Notes: a model not told the origin generated them from the sequence alone. DNA of 46,215 nt from Treponema socranskii subsp. socranskii VPI DR56BR1116 = ATCC 35536 (GCF_000468115.1 NZ_AVQI01000083.1:1-46215), one strand, 5' to 3'. Counted from the first letter of the stretch, positions 33,817-43,363 are shown. Numbers and translations: made by a program.

Positions 33817-34332
33817 TCAATGTTGCAATTGCGGACGGAAGCCGAATATCGCCTGCAATACGGCATCTCGTTCGTCCTCATCGGCATAGCTTATGCGCCG
33901 CGTCCCTTTTCCGCTGACTTCCAATTCTACGATACACTCTCCCCGTATTTCTCCCGACGTGGAGGTTTTTCCCGCACGCGATATATCCTTAAACAAAATC
34001 ACTTCTCCTTCCGTTACGACGCCGTTTTCATACACGCCCGACGAACGCAACGTCGAAGCTTCTCGGACGGCGATTTCCGTTGCGAGCAATGCGACGGCGC
34101 AGAGCATCCACTTAAAATAAAAGCGCAGATCGACGAAGGCGCTGAAAAGCATGATAAAGGGAGCGCACACGATGATCGCCGCCGAGAATTTTGCCGGACG
34201 CGGACGCGCCGAAAACACGCATTTTCCCGCGCGCTTTAAAATCGATTTTTTCCGCAAAAAAATTGTTAAAACGAGCAGCGCGTACAAAACCGCCGACGCG
34301 GCGTACACGGCTTTCGTTATCGTTGTGTCCAT
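33817..34332 (-). CDS. Small membrane protein of unknown function
   Basis: 171 residues. I do not recognise the family. Three hydrophobic segments are visible: about 7-25 (AVYAASAVLYALLVLTIFL), 50-68 (SAAIIVCAPFIMLFSAFV) and 72-88 (FYFKWMLCAVALLATEIAV). The remaining ~80 residues are soluble, with the strand-like stretches NGVVTEGEVILFKDISR and IVELEVSGKGTRRISYAD, resembling a small cytoplasmic beta domain. The gene starts two bases after the NUDIX stop, with AGGAGG upstream, so it is translated from the same message, and it ends about 50 bases before the PASTA gene. Confidence 0.75.
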   Translation of the reverse strand: MDTTITKAVYAASAVLYALLVLTIFLRKKSILKRAGKCVFSARPRPAKFSAAIIVCAPFIMLFSAFVDLRFYFKWMLCAVALLATEIAVREASTLRSSGVYENGVVTEGEVILFKDISRAGKTSTSGEIRGECIVELEVSGKGTRRISYADEDERDAVLQAIFGFRPQLQH

Positions 34333-34334
34333 TT

Positions 34335-34895
34335 TTACCGCCGCCTCCTTTTGAGCCAGACGCCGAGCGCGCGGCGCGAATTTTCAAATGCGAGCGGAAC
34401 GGCGGCAAGCTCCGCATCGTTCGTAATCCGCACCGCCGTAAAGCTTTCGACTTCGCTCTTTTGCGCACGAAGATTTTTTATCAACGCAGCGATCGTTTCG
34501 ATGCCGTGCGGAAGAGATGCGCGGTAAAACACGTCGCAGGTTTTATACAAAATGCGTTTATACTCATACGTGTTCGGAAACGAGCACAGATATTGCACGC
34601 GCCGTATTTCCAAAGCGGCTTCTTCCCTGCATTCGCGAAGAGCCGCTTCGTCGGCGCTTTCGTCCGGATCGATAAAACCGCCGGGCAGCGCGAAAAATCC
34701 CTTGCGCGGCTCTTTTGCCCTTTTTTCAAGCAGTACATTTCCTTCTCTGTCGGCGACGATAACGCACACGGCGGCGGCGACATTGTGATACAGCGTAAAA
34801 GCGCAGTCGGAGCAAAACCATTTTTTGTTATCGACAAAGCAGATATTCTTTCCGCCGCACATGGGGCACGAATTAAAATTATTATTGCAGTTCAT
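34335..34895 (-). CDS. NUDIX hydrolase with N-terminal zinc ribbon
   Basis: 186 residues. Residues 1-35 hold a zinc ribbon: CPMCGG and CSDC, as in NudC-type proteins. The NUDIX domain follows with GGFIDPDESADEAALREC, then REEAAL: the box GX5EX7REUXEEXGU is intact except that its last Gly is Ala. NUDIX enzymes hydrolyse nucleoside diphosphates linked to another group, for example NADH, ADP-ribose or oxidised nucleotides; without the NudC SQPWPFPxS motif I cannot name the substrate. The ATG (34895) overlaps the stop of the ECF gene in ATGA, so translation is coupled; AAGGTG precedes it. Confidence 0.9.
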   Translation of the reverse strand: MNCNNNFNSCPMCGGKNICFVDNKKWFCSDCAFTLYHNVAAAVCVIVADREGNVLLEKRAKEPRKGFFALPGGFIDPDESADEAALRECREEAALEIRRVQYLCSFPNTYEYKRILYKTCDVFYRASLPHGIETIAALIKNLRAQKSEVESFTAVRITNDAELAAVPLAFENSRRALGVWLKRRRR

Positions 34896-37216
34896 GAAAA
34901 ACACCTTTCGGTCAGCGCATCCGCAAGCGCTTCCGACCTCCGTATCGTCTGCATGACAAGCGGTACAAAAAGCGGAATGAGCGAGCGCACGCGACCGAAA
35001 AATCCTTTCGCATCCCTGAGCCCGCCGCGGATGAGCTGCGTTTTAATAATTTCCGACGCTTCATCCAAAAGCAGGGGCATAAAGCGAAAAACGATTTCCG
35101 TTATTATGATAACGTATCGCACGGGAATATGAAATACGGCAAGCGGTTTTAACAAAACCGAAAGACCGTCGACGATATCGTATTCCGGCGTCGTGTATGA
35201 AAACGAAAGTATACAGGCGATCGCCCCTTCGGTGCGGATGAGCGTCGTAAGGCAGAGCAAAAGCTTCGACGGCGTAACGGTAAAATATCGATAAGCGAGG
35301 AAGATCCGTTCGCCTTCAAGCGGCGGATAAAAAATCATCTGAAAGATGCAAAAAAACAGCAGGAGCGGAACCGTCTTTACGAGCGATAAAAAAAGGCGCC
35401 GTTTCGGGTACTTTGCCGAAAACGCGTAGATGAGCGAAAGCAAAAACATACACGCGCACAGCGAGAGGGGACGAACGGCAAGAGAGGCGGCAAAGAGCGC
35501 GATAAAAACGATGAATTTAACTGCCGGCGGAAGTTTCGCTGCGATACCGCCGTTTTTTTTGACGTTCCCCGTATTCGCCGAAGCCGCGCGGATCGAATTT
35601 AATAATTTCGCGCCTTCAAGCGGCATCTGCACCGTATCGGGAAGCGCATACCGTTTCATCTGCGCGTCGAAGCCTGCGGCACCGTCCGCATCGGATTTTC
35701 CCTTATTAATAATTTTTCCGCCGTTCGATGAAGCCGTGTTACTTCGAACGAGAAAAAGATTGCCGTCCCGAACGGATATCTCTTCGTCGGCAAAATCCGC
35801 TTCGTCCGGGCGGTGCGTGCTGAACAGCACCGTATGTCCCGAAGCGGCGAGCGAACGGAGGAGCGCCATCGTCTTTGCGCGGGAAGGGCCGTCGAGCCCC
35901 GCAGTCGGTTCGTCGAAGAGCAGCACCGGAGCGTCGAGCGCGATGATACCGGCAACGGCAAGCCGCCGTTTTTCGCCGCCCGAAAGTTCGGCTGTCTGGC
36001 GCTCGGCGTATTCGGCGTACGGGATGCCCGCTTCATCCATCGAGCGCTTTACGAGCGAAACGAGCGCTTTTCCCCGAACACCGCGGTTTCTAGGCCCGAA
36101 AGCGACGTCGTCTGCGGCAAAACGTTCGAAAAGGGCGGCGTCGCTGTTTTGCCTGCACAAAGCGGGACGCGAATCGCAGCGGATTTCACCGTAAGACGGA
36201 GCGAGCAAACCCGCCGCCATTTCCAGCAGCGTCGATTTGCCGCTGCCCGAAACGCCGGTGAGGGAGGTGAGTGTCCCTTTTGCAAGCGAAAAATTAATAT
36301 TGTTAAAGATGACGTTTTCACCGTAGGAAAATCCGACATTGCAAAAGGCGAGAGAGGCTTCGGATTTTTTTACGGCATGTGCCGCATACGCTTCCGCTGC
36401 ATCATCGCACACAATCGTCCGACGAGCGACTTCTTTTAGCGCTGATGTATTTATCGCTTCGGTATCGGGCATATTCGACACGGCGGACAAGTTTATCGCT
36501 TTTTTATTATTTTTTTTAAAAACGGAGTCTACGATTTTTTTTCCCGTAATACGTTCGCACAATTCGGTATCGGTAAAAAAATCATCCGTCGTTCCCGAAT
36601 ATACGACCTTCCCCTTTTCCATCGCGATGACATCCTTCGCTTTTCGGATCGCATCTATATCATGCGTGATGTGGACGACCGTACGCCCCCTTCGAACCCA
36701 ATACGAAAGAAACGCAAATATATCGTTTTTCGAATCGGGGTCAAGCATGGAAAGCGCTTCGTCCAGTATGATCACATCGGGATCGATCGCGATGATGCCG
36801 GCAAGCGCTTCTTTTTGCGTTTGCCCGAGAGACAGCGTTACGGACGGCGAAGAGGCTTTATGCAGCAGACCGACGACGGTAAGCGATTCGATCGTGCGGA
36901 GTTCGACTTCATCGGGCGGAAGGGCGAGATTTTGCGGGCCGAAAGCCGTATCGCGGAAAACGACGCTGCAGATAATTTGATCTTTCGGCGATTGAAATAC
37001 GAGAGCCGAACGGACGCCGCTCGCATACGAAACTTCGCCGCACTCGGCATCGAGAAGCCCGCACAAAATCCGCGCGAGCGTACTCTTTCCGCTTCCGTTC
37101 AATCCGACGACAGCCGTGTACGAACCGCGTTCGAGCGAAAAATCGACGTCGTTGACGGCCGGTATATTTTGCTGCGGATAAGTGTAGCTTACGTGATCGA
37201 CGGAAAGAACGCGCAT
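34892..37216 (-). CDS. ECF transporter: two ATPase domains and EcfT fused in one chain
   Basis: 774 residues. ATPase 1 (about 1-235): Walker A GLNGSGKST near 38, signature LSLGQTQ, Walker B VIILDEALSMLD, switch HITHD. ATPase 2 (about 285-500): Walker A GVSGSGKST near 325, signature LSGGEKRR, Walker B VLLFDEPTAGLD, switch FSTHRPDE. From about 560 an EcfT-like membrane domain with four to six segments ends with TQLIRGGLRDAKGF, matching the XRG coupling motif. Energy-coupling-factor importers normally have separate EcfA, EcfA' and EcfT; an A-A'-T fusion is unusual. No substrate-binding S component is nearby, so this may be a shared group II module serving distant S proteins for vitamins or metals. 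ATG 37216 is seven bases behind a -10; codons upstream have no support. First gene of a six-gene operon. Confidence 0.9.
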   Translation of the reverse strand: MRVLSVDHVSYTYPQQNIPAVNDVDFSLERGSYTAVVGLNGSGKSTLARILCGLLDAECGEVSYASGVRSALVFQSPKDQIICSVVFRDTAFGPQNLALPPDEVELRTIESLTVVGLLHKASSPSVTLSLGQTQKEALAGIIAIDPDVIILDEALSMLDPDSKNDIFAFLSYWVRRGRTVVHITHDIDAIRKAKDVIAMEKGKVVYSGTTDDFFTDTELCERITGKKIVDSVFKKNNKKAINLSAVSNMPDTEAINTSALKEVARRTIVCDDAAEAYAAHAVKKSEASLAFCNVGFSYGENVIFNNINFSLAKGTLTSLTGVSGSGKSTLLEMAAGLLAPSYGEIRCDSRPALCRQNSDAALFERFAADDVAFGPRNRGVRGKALVSLVKRSMDEAGIPYAEYAERQTAELSGGEKRRLAVAGIIALDAPVLLFDEPTAGLDGPSRAKTMALLRSLAASGHTVLFSTHRPDEADFADEEISVRDGNLFLVRSNTASSNGGKIINKGKSDADGAAGFDAQMKRYALPDTVQMPLEGAKLLNSIRAASANTGNVKKNGGIAAKLPPAVKFIVFIALFAASLAVRPLSLCACMFLLSLIYAFSAKYPKRRLFLSLVKTVPLLLFFCIFQMIFYPPLEGERIFLAYRYFTVTPSKLLLCLTTLIRTEGAIACILSFSYTTPEYDIVDGLSVLLKPLAVFHIPVRYVIIITEIVFRFMPLLLDEASEIIKTQLIRGGLRDAKGFFGRVRSLIPLFVPLVMQTIRRSEALADALTERCFS

Positions 37217-37223
37217 CGCACTC

Positions 37224-37252
37224 ATCATATCCGAAACGGCGGAAAAAGCCAA
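37224..37252 (-). promoter_or_regulatory. Promoter of the ECF operon, leaderless type
   Basis: TTGGCT (37252-37247), a 17-bp spacer and TATGAT (37229-37224) on the minus strand, seven bases before ATG 37216. Confidence 0.6.
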
Positions 37253-37347
37253 TTCGCGTGTTCAGAGTGCGCGGCATTTTTTCGTACGTTTACCGATTTG
37301 CGCATACGGCGGTTCGTATTTTGCCGAACACACATTCGGCGCGGCAT

Positions 37348-37376
37348 TTGACCGGCAAGCGAATTCGCGGTATTGT
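37348..37376 (+). promoter_or_regulatory. Promoter of the flavodoxin-like gene, leaderless type
   Basis: TTGACC (37348-37353), a 17-bp spacer and TATTGT (37371-37376), seven bases before ATG 37384. A near-consensus -35 compensates for the moderate -10. Confidence 0.6.
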
Positions 37377-37383
37377 TATCGGT

Positions 37384-37869
37384 ATGGAAGATACGGTAAT
37401 CATATATTATTCGCTCGACGGAAATACCGACCATGTCGCCCGGTGCATTGCGGAAAAAACGGGCGCAAAGCTCGTACGGCTTGAAACGAAAAGGACGTAC
37501 CCGCGTAAAGGGTTCAAAAAATTTTTTATCGGAGGACGCGATGCTCTCTTCGGCGCACAGCCCGAATTGAAAGCTTCTTTTCCCGATCTTTCGCCTTTCC
37601 GTAACATCGTCATCGGCACTCCCGTTTGGGCAAGCCGTCCCGCTCCGGCAATCAATACCTTTTTGCGGCGCGCAAAGCTTGACGGAAAACGCATCGCGCT
37701 CTTTGCATGTTCGGGCGGAGGACAAGCGGAAACCTGTCTTAACAAAATGGAGTCACTCCTCGCCGGCAATGAAATTCTCTGCCGGGCATCCTTTATAAGT
37801 CCCGCGTTCAAAAGCGGAAAAGCGGTCGACGACGCGATCGACGGAATCCTCTCCGCTCTGTCAGAGTGA
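37384..37869 (+). CDS. Flavodoxin-like protein
   Basis: 161 residues. The FMN phosphate loop is YYSLDGNTDHVAR near the N-terminus, followed by the Rossmann-like strands NIVIGTPVWASRPAPAINTF and IALFACSGGG, and a last helix AVDDAIDGILSAL. This fits the flavodoxin family, in which a bound flavin carries electrons or a quinone/thiol substrate; the partner is unknown. The frame is open back to 37258, but family alignment and the promoter both point to ATG 37384 as the start, and no Shine-Dalgarno is present at any candidate. The gene is divergent from the ECF operon and convergent with glyA, 123 bases away. Confidence 0.85.
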   Translation: MEDTVIIYYSLDGNTDHVARCIAEKTGAKLVRLETKRTYPRKGFKKFFIGGRDALFGAQPELKASFPDLSPFRNIVIGTPVWASRPAPAINTFLRRAKLDGKRIALFACSGGGQAETCLNKMESLLAGNEILCRASFISPAFKSGKAVDDAIDGILSALSE

Positions 37870-37992
37870 AAGCGTGTACCGTATGTCAAAACAATATGAT
37901 GGAAACCTCATGTATAAAAGCAAGGGAATGTCACGATTTTCGAAGCCGTTCTAAAAAAAAAATCAACGCAAAACATGCATACTTTTTTCGTA

Positions 37993-39492
37993 TTATCCGA
38001 CGAATTTCTTTTTTAAAAACGCGAGGTCGAGTTCGGGATAGAGCACATGCTTTGCGAGAAGCGACCGTACGCGCTGTTTCGCTTTTTCCTGCACGGCGGG
38101 ATCGAGAACGATTTTACCTTTTGCCGGTTTCCCGTCTTTTGTCGTGCCGGGCTTCGTGCCTTTCAACACAGAATCGATGATCGAAGCGACTTCTTTCATG
38201 TCAGCTTCCGTCATACCGAGCGTCGTAATGCCCGGAGTGCCCACGCGTATGCCGCTCGTCCACCACGGGCCGTTTTTGTCGAAGGGGAGCGAATTGGCAT
38301 TGAGCGTAACGCCGCATTGAAACATCGCCGCTTCCGCCTGCCGTCCGGTCAGTCCGTAGGTCGTCACGTCTATGAGTATGAGGTGATTGTCCGTGCCTCC
38401 CGTCTGCAGCTTCATGCCGAGTGAAGCGCATGCTTGTGCAAGGGCAGCGGCATTTTTAACAACGTTTTGAGCGTATTCGCGGTATTCGCTCGTAAGCGCT
38501 TCTTTGAACGCGACCGCTTTTGCCGCGATGATGTTCCCGAGCGGGCCGCCTAAAACCATCGGGCAGCCTTTATTCACGTCGTCGATGAATTCTTTTTTGC
38601 ACAGTACGAGCGCTCCCCGCGGGCCGCGCAACGTTTTGTGCGTCGTCGACGTAACGATATCCGCAAAGGCTACCGGATCGTAATCTCCGGTAAACACTTT
38701 GCCTGCAACGAGACCTGCGAAGTGCGCCATATCGACCATGAGTACGGCGCCGCACTTGTCCGCGATTTGGCGGAACCGTTTGAAATCGATTTTGCGAGGA
38801 TAAGCGGAAAAGCCTGCAAGCAAAATGAGCGGCTTTACTTCCATCGCCTGTTTTTCAATCGCGTCGTAGTCGAGCAATCCGCTTTCTTTATCGACCGTGT
38901 ACGGAATGCTTTCGAACATCTTTGCCGAAACGTTCATGCGGTAACCGTGCGTGAGGTGTCCGCCCGAATAATAATCGAGTCCCATGAGACGCTGCCGCCC
39001 GAATCGTTTGCGAAGACCTTCCCACTGCGCTTCGGTCAAATCGGACACGCTTTTTACGTCGAGGGATTCAAGCGTCGGCATTTCAATTTTGTGATTGAGA
39101 ATCGCCCAATAGGCGACGAGGTTCGCATCGCAGCCCGAATGCGGCTGCACGTACGCGTAATCCGCGCCGAAAAGTTTTTCGGCTTCCCTCGCCGCGCAGG
39201 ATTCGACCGTGTCTATATTTTCGCAGCCGCCGTAATAGCGGTGTTCGGGATAGCCTTCGGCGTATTTATCGGTAAGGAGATTTCCCATCGCGGCCTGCAC
39301 GGCAAGCGAACAGTAATTTTCGCTTGCGACGAGTTTTAAGTGCGCGCGCTGCGTTTCAAGTTCGTTTACGATACTCGCGGCTATTTCGGGCGCGAAGGCC
39401 GCCGTTTGCTGCAGGTTTGCAACGTAAGAGGTCATCGCGGCGTTCGGTTTTCCGCTGCACGATGCAAGATAATTTTCCAAAGGACTTGCCAT
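37993..39492 (-). CDS. glyA: Serine hydroxymethyltransferase, long form
   Basis: 499 residues, about 80 more than the E. coli enzyme. Conserved parts: LVASENYCSLAVQAAMG, NKYAEGYPEHRYYGG (as DKYAEGYP), YVQPHSGCDANLVAYWA, MVDMAHFAGLVAGKVF and the PLP lysine in STTHKTLRGPRG. Extra residues lie around 145-185 (between NHKIEMP and YYSGGHLTHG) and at the C-terminus (LKGTKPGTTKDGKPAKGK). It interconverts serine and glycine with tetrahydrofolate and is the main one-carbon source. GGGAG is best spaced to ATG 39492; ATG 39504 is possible but too close to its own GGGAG. No glycine riboswitch is visible upstream. Confidence 0.95.
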   Translation of the reverse strand: MASPLENYLASCSGKPNAAMTSYVANLQQTAAFAPEIAASIVNELETQRAHLKLVASENYCSLAVQAAMGNLLTDKYAEGYPEHRYYGGCENIDTVESCAAREAEKLFGADYAYVQPHSGCDANLVAYWAILNHKIEMPTLESLDVKSVSDLTEAQWEGLRKRFGRQRLMGLDYYSGGHLTHGYRMNVSAKMFESIPYTVDKESGLLDYDAIEKQAMEVKPLILLAGFSAYPRKIDFKRFRQIADKCGAVLMVDMAHFAGLVAGKVFTGDYDPVAFADIVTSTTHKTLRGPRGALVLCKKEFIDDVNKGCPMVLGGPLGNIIAAKAVAFKEALTSEYREYAQNVVKNAAALAQACASLGMKLQTGGTDNHLILIDVTTYGLTGRQAEAAMFQCGVTLNANSLPFDKNGPWWTSGIRVGTPGITTLGMTEADMKEVASIIDSVLKGTKPGTTKDGKPAKGKIVLDPAVQEKAKQRVRSLLAKHVLYPELDLAFLKKKFVG

Positions 39493-39504
39493 AAATTCTC
39501 CCAT

Positions 39505-39757
39505 ATCTCCCTTAAGGTAATTTGTTCGTGCGGAGAGTTTAATACCCCGACGCTCCGTGTCGGGATTGTTGATTAAAAATAATTAAAACGCGTCCGTCCG
39601 CAGAATCGGCGCCGGATACGCGAATCATAATCGAATCGGAGAAAAAATGCAATGGACTATCGCTCTATCGCATGGAATGCCGTATCCGTTGCACTGCGGC
39701 TATTGTATCTTCCGGTACGAAGCTCTCATAGTGCACAGGTACACGACCCCTTGCAGA
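39505..39757. other. glyA upstream region
   Basis: About 250 bp between dacA and glyA. A hairpin with stem CCCGAC/GTCGGG (39546-39564, 7-base loop) lies about 55 bases before the glyA start. I see no gene, no clear terminator and no riboswitch signature. Confidence 0.4.
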
Positions 39758-41275
39758 CTATCGCCTTTTCGAAAGTATCGCCCGCGCGATAAAGTCGCTT
39801 GCCGAAACGAAGGGATTGGCTTTTCCGATCGAGCGGTCTGCGACGAGGGGGATCGCTTCGAGCGTTTTGCCGTCGAGCACGTATTCGATACTGCCGTATT
39901 CGCTTCCGGCGCGGACGCCGCCTTCTATCGAACGCGGCAGGTTTACGAGGACGCGCACGGATCGGGCGGCGTCTTCGGGTGAGGTGCCCAGTATAAACGG
40001 AACGGTGAGCGCGGTAAAATCGTAGGCGGGCGTGAGGTATGTCCACTGCGCTTTTGCGCCGGTGACGGGGATAAAATAGCGGTGCACGGCGTCGGTTTTT
40101 TTGCAGTCGGCAAAGCGCGCAAACGCCCATTCCATAAGCGTCGTTCCGTCCTGCACGCGGTACGCATCTCCCTCTCTTCTGTTTCGTCCCGGTCCGTTCA
40201 TCGTTACCGATAAAAAGCGCGTCTCGCCTCGGTGCGCAGTGAGCGCGAGGTTGTAACCGCTTTCGTCGATGTAGCCCGTCTTTAAGCCGTCGCATCCGGC
40301 GAGCTTTCCGAGGAGGGCGTTCGTATTTTGCTGGGTAATACCCATCGTAATCTTTTCGGGCAAGCCCTTTGAAAAATCCTGCGCGGTCGGTTTGCTTCGG
40401 TCTTCGATCGGGAGATTGTGAATTTGGGGATAGGTAAACGAAAGGCGCGAGTGGAATTTGACGAGCGTATCCGGAAAACGCGTAATATACATGCGCGCGA
40501 GCATCGCCATTTCCCGAGCCGTCGTTTCGTTGTCGGCGCTGTAACCGGACGCTTCGGCAAAATGCGTTTTCGTCAATCCCAAAAGCCTCATTTCGCGGTT
40601 CATGCGTTCGACAAAAGCTTCCATGTTCCCCGCGATATAATAGGCAAGCGCGTATGCCGCGTCGTTTCCCGAACACACGTCGAGTCCGGTTAATAATTCT
40701 TCGACGGTGACGATTTGCCCCTTGCCTAAAAACATGAGCGACGAATGCGGCATCATATTGCACGCCCACGTTTCCGGCGGCAACGGCACGATATCGCCGT
40801 AGGAAATATGCCCGCACTCGATTTCCTGCATGACGACGTACATGACCGCGATTTTCGTCATCGATGCCGGCGGGATTATTCTGTCCGCTTTTTTTTCGTA
40901 GAGGACGCTGCCGCTTACGACGTCGATGAGGATGGCCGATCCCGCTTCGACGGAAAGTTTTGCCGGAACGACGGGATAAGGAAGCGGTTTTAAAATATCG
41001 TTTCGAGCGGGATACGCTTTGTCGAGCGCGTCGTCGAGCAGTTTTCGCTCATCTTCGGTGAGCTCTCTCGGAGGAGCCGCCTGTTTGAATCGATAGAGGC
41101 GGATTCCCGCCGTTCCGACAAACGAAAAAGCGAACACCGCAGCGAAAATAATGATTATTAATCGTATGCGCCGGATGATGCCTCCGCTCTGCGCGGGGGA
41201 TTCCCGCCGTGCCGCATTCCGTCCGCTGTCTTTTTGGCGTTCGCCTTTTGCCTTATCGCCTTTTCGTTCGCTCAT
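39758..41275 (-). CDS. D-alanyl-D-alanine carboxypeptidase (DacA-like, PBP5 family)
   Basis: 505 residues, S11 family. A ~35-residue basic, hydrophilic N-terminus precedes one membrane segment ([20 protein letters not shown]), so it is probably an uncleaved anchor with the enzyme in the periplasm. Catalytic motifs: SxxK in [12 protein letters not shown], SxN in [13 protein letters not shown] and KTG in [16 protein letters not shown]. The C-terminal ~120 residues form the beta-rich domain of PBP5-type enzymes. It removes the terminal D-Ala from peptidoglycan pentapeptides, limiting cross-linking, and binds penicillins. It starts 16 bases after aroC and is likely in the same transcript; only a weak Shine-Dalgarno is seen. 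Confidence 0.93.
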   Translation of the reverse strand: MSERKGDKAKGERQKDSGRNAARRESPAQSGGIIRRIRLIIIIFAAVFAFSFVGTAGIRLYRFKQAAPPRELTEDERKLLDDALDKAYPARNDILKPLPYPVVPAKLSVEAGSAILIDVVSGSVLYEKKADRIIPPASMTKIAVMYVVMQEIECGHISYGDIVPLPPETWACNMMPHSSLMFLGKGQIVTVEELLTGLDVCSGNDAAYALAYYIAGNMEAFVERMNREMRLLGLTKTHFAEASGYSADNETTAREMAMLARMYITRFPDTLVKFHSRLSFTYPQIHNLPIEDRSKPTAQDFSKGLPEKITMGITQQNTNALLGKLAGCDGLKTGYIDESGYNLALTAHRGETRFLSVTMNGPGRNRREGDAYRVQDGTTLMEWAFARFADCKKTDAVHRYFIPVTGAKAQWTYLTPAYDFTALTVPFILGTSPEDAARSVRVLVNLPRSIEGGVRAGSEYGSIEYVLDGKTLEAIPLVADRSIGKANPFVSASDFIARAILSKRR

Positions 41276-41291
41276 CTTTTAACTTCGGTAT

Positions 41292-42383
41292 TCAAATCCG
41301 TGCGCTCCGGTTTCGAAGGAGCATATCGGCGAGGACGATGGCTGTCATCGCTTCAATGACGGGGACAATCCTCGGACACAGGCACGCGTCGTGCCGCCCT
41401 TCGATCGATATGTCGCTGTCGAAATAAGCGCCGCCGTCTTCGCGTACCGTTTCCTGTGTGCGGAAAATGCTCGGCACGGGCTTTATCGCTGCGCGGAAGA
41501 CGATATCGTTTCCGTTCGACATGCCCCCGAGTATGCCGCCCGCGTTATTCGAAAGAAATTCGATTTTGCCGTCTTTGCTTTTCATCGCGTCGTTGTTTTC
41601 GCTTCCCGTAAGGAGCGCCGCACCGAATCCTGCGCCGAATTCGATACCCTTTACGCTTCCGATCGACAAAACCGCTTTGGCAAGTTCGGCGTCGAGCTTA
41701 TCGAAAACCGTTTCGCCGAATCCCGCAGGAACGCCGCTCGCCGTACATTCGACGATGCCGCCCGCGCTTTCGCCTTTTGCGCGGAGTTCTGCGACACGCG
41801 AAGCCATGAGGTTTGCAGCCTCTTCATCGCATGCGCGAAAGGATGTGCGTTCGACCGCATCCATGTCGCGCGCTTTGCACGAAATTCCTGCTGCCGAAAT
41901 CGTGTACGCTTTGACACGTATGCCCGCCGTTTTCAGAACAGCGCTCGCGACGGCACCCGCGGCGACGCGCGAAGCCGTTTCGCGTCCGGACGAGCGCCCG
42001 CCGCCCCGCCAGTCGCGCACGCCGTATTTTTTAAAATACGTCCAGTCGGCGTGCCCCGGACGGAACGTATGCGCAATGTTCGCATAGTCTTCCGACTTTT
42101 GAGTGCGGTTTCGTATTTCGATCGCGATCGGCGTTCCCTCCGATACGCCTTCGAAGACGCCCGAAAGGATTTCCGCTTTATCGCTTTCATTTCTCGATGT
42201 GACGGCGGGATTTTGTTTTCCGTCGACCGCCCCCGGCTTTCGCCTGTCGAGCGCACGCTGTATGTCGTCCGTATCGATATGTATGCCTGCGGGACAGCCG
42301 TCTATGACCGCACCGACGGCGCTTCCGTGGCTTTCGCCGAATGTCGTAACGCGGAAGATTGTCCCGAATGTATTGCCTGCCAT
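41292..42383 (-). CDS. aroC: Chorismate synthase
   Basis: 363 residues, normal length. Family signatures: [18 protein letters not shown] near the N-terminus, [20 protein letters not shown] followed by [18 protein letters not shown], and [16 protein letters not shown] in the middle. It converts 5-enolpyruvylshikimate-3-phosphate to chorismate with reduced FMN, the last common step of aromatic biosynthesis; AroDE in this window gives two earlier steps. ATG 42383 has no ribosome binding site; instead TGC-TATACT ends six bases before it. dacA follows. Confidence 0.97.
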   Translation of the reverse strand: MAGNTFGTIFRVTTFGESHGSAVGAVIDGCPAGIHIDTDDIQRALDRRKPGAVDGKQNPAVTSRNESDKAEILSGVFEGVSEGTPIAIEIRNRTQKSEDYANIAHTFRPGHADWTYFKKYGVRDWRGGGRSSGRETASRVAAGAVASAVLKTAGIRVKAYTISAAGISCKARDMDAVERTSFRACDEEAANLMASRVAELRAKGESAGGIVECTASGVPAGFGETVFDKLDAELAKAVLSIGSVKGIEFGAGFGAALLTGSENNDAMKSKDGKIEFLSNNAGGILGGMSNGNDIVFRAAIKPVPSIFRTQETVREDGGAYFDSDISIEGRHDACLCPRIVPVIEAMTAIVLADMLLRNRSARI

Positions 42384-42389
42384 AATTCG

Positions 42390-42398
42390 AGTATAGCA
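42390..42398 (-). promoter_or_regulatory. aroC extended -10, leaderless type
   Basis: Minus-strand TGC-TATACT (42398-42390) ends six bases before ATG 42383, so the predicted +1 is the A of the start codon. The -35 is poor. Confidence 0.6.
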
Positions 42399-42501
42399 TA
42401 AAAGCGGAAGGCGGGGAACATGTTTCTGATTTGTATGTGCCGATTTTCGATTTTAGACCGGTTTTTCGATTTCCGCTTCCGAAAACCGTTTAAAAACGTC
42501 G

Positions 42502-43347
42502 TTACTTTTTCAAATACGGGAGCAGCTCTTCGTAATAAAATCGATCGTCTATCTTTTTGCCGTCGGCGGTGTGGCCGAGTTTTCGATCGGCGCGGATTTT
42601 TTCGCCGTGAAAATCGCTTCCTGCCGTGACGAATATGCCGTGCTCACGTGCAAGCGCTTCGAGACGTTTGCAGTCGTGACCGCTCGCCCCAGGATGATAA
42701 GCTTCAAGCCCTTCGACGCCGCGCGAGTGAATGTCTTCCAAAATCGTATCGAGATGCCCCCACGACACGTAAAGCGACAGCGGGTGTGCGATGACCGGCA
42801 CTCCTCCCGAATCGACGATGGCCTGTATCGCTTCGTCGAGATTCGCGCCCGTGCGCTCGGCATAAAAGGGCTTACCTTTTCCGAGATATTTTTCAAACGC
42901 TTCCCGATTATCCTTTACGATATTTTTGTACTTGAGGTATTCGGCAAAATGCGGCCGGCCAATGGAGCTGTCAGGAAAAAGGGCGCAAAGCTCATCGTAC
43001 GACGCGTCGATATCGGCTTCGCGCATCTCTTCGATTATCCGCAAATTTCGTTCGGTACGCTTTTTTTGCAAAAAAGCGACCAGTTCCGACAATGACGGGG
43101 AAATATGCGTAAAACCGAGTCCGAGCAAGTGAAATTCGCCGGTCGGCCATCCGACGAAAATCTCGATTCCCTGCACAAGAATAATCCGCCGTTTTTCGGC
43201 TGCGGCAACAGCTTCCGGAAGCCCCGCTATCGTATCGTGATCCGTTATCGCAAGAACGGAAATACCGCTTTCACAAGCCTTTTCGACAAGCTCGGCAGGG
43301 CGGTATTGACCGTCGGATGCGTTAGTATGAATATGTAAATCAATCAT
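42502..43347 (-). CDS. PHP-domain phosphoesterase (YciV/RNase AM-like)
   Basis: 281 residues. The metal-binding PHP motifs are in order: DLHIHTNASDG (residues 3-13), AITDHDTIAG near 40, VQGIEIFV, GRPHFAEYL near 150, VIAHPLSLY near 195 and GSDFHGEK near 245. This is the layout of YciV-type proteins, which hydrolyse 3',5'-nucleoside bisphosphates or trim RNA 5' ends; substrate choice here is inferred. I choose ATG 43347, giving MIDLHIHTN as in relatives, which lies seven bases behind an extended -10. Divergent from the cNMP regulator; aroC begins 118 bases downstream with its own promoter. Confidence 0.93.
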   Translation of the reverse strand: MIDLHIHTNASDGQYRPAELVEKACESGISVLAITDHDTIAGLPEAVAAAEKRRIILVQGIEIFVGWPTGEFHLLGLGFTHISPSLSELVAFLQKKRTERNLRIIEEMREADIDASYDELCALFPDSSIGRPHFAEYLKYKNIVKDNREAFEKYLGKGKPFYAERTGANLDEAIQAIVDSGGVPVIAHPLSLYVSWGHLDTILEDIHSRGVEGLEAYHPGASGHDCKRLEALAREHGIFVTAGSDFHGEKIRADRKLGHTADGKKIDDRFYYEELLPYLKK

Positions 43348-43354
43348 CGTAAAG

Positions 43355-43363
43355 AGCATAGCA
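43355..43363 (-). promoter_or_regulatory. PHP gene extended -10, leaderless type
   Basis: Minus-strand TGC-TATGCT (43363-43355) ends seven bases before ATG 43347. Confidence 0.5.

Noticed and set aside
39493-39620. Glycine riboswitch upstream of glyA
   Set aside because: Only a simple 6-bp hairpin is present; the conserved glycine aptamer core was not seen.
39726-40817. 363-codon minus-strand frame overlapping dacA
   Set aside because: Out-of-frame shadow of dacA, extremely Arg-rich and without family features.
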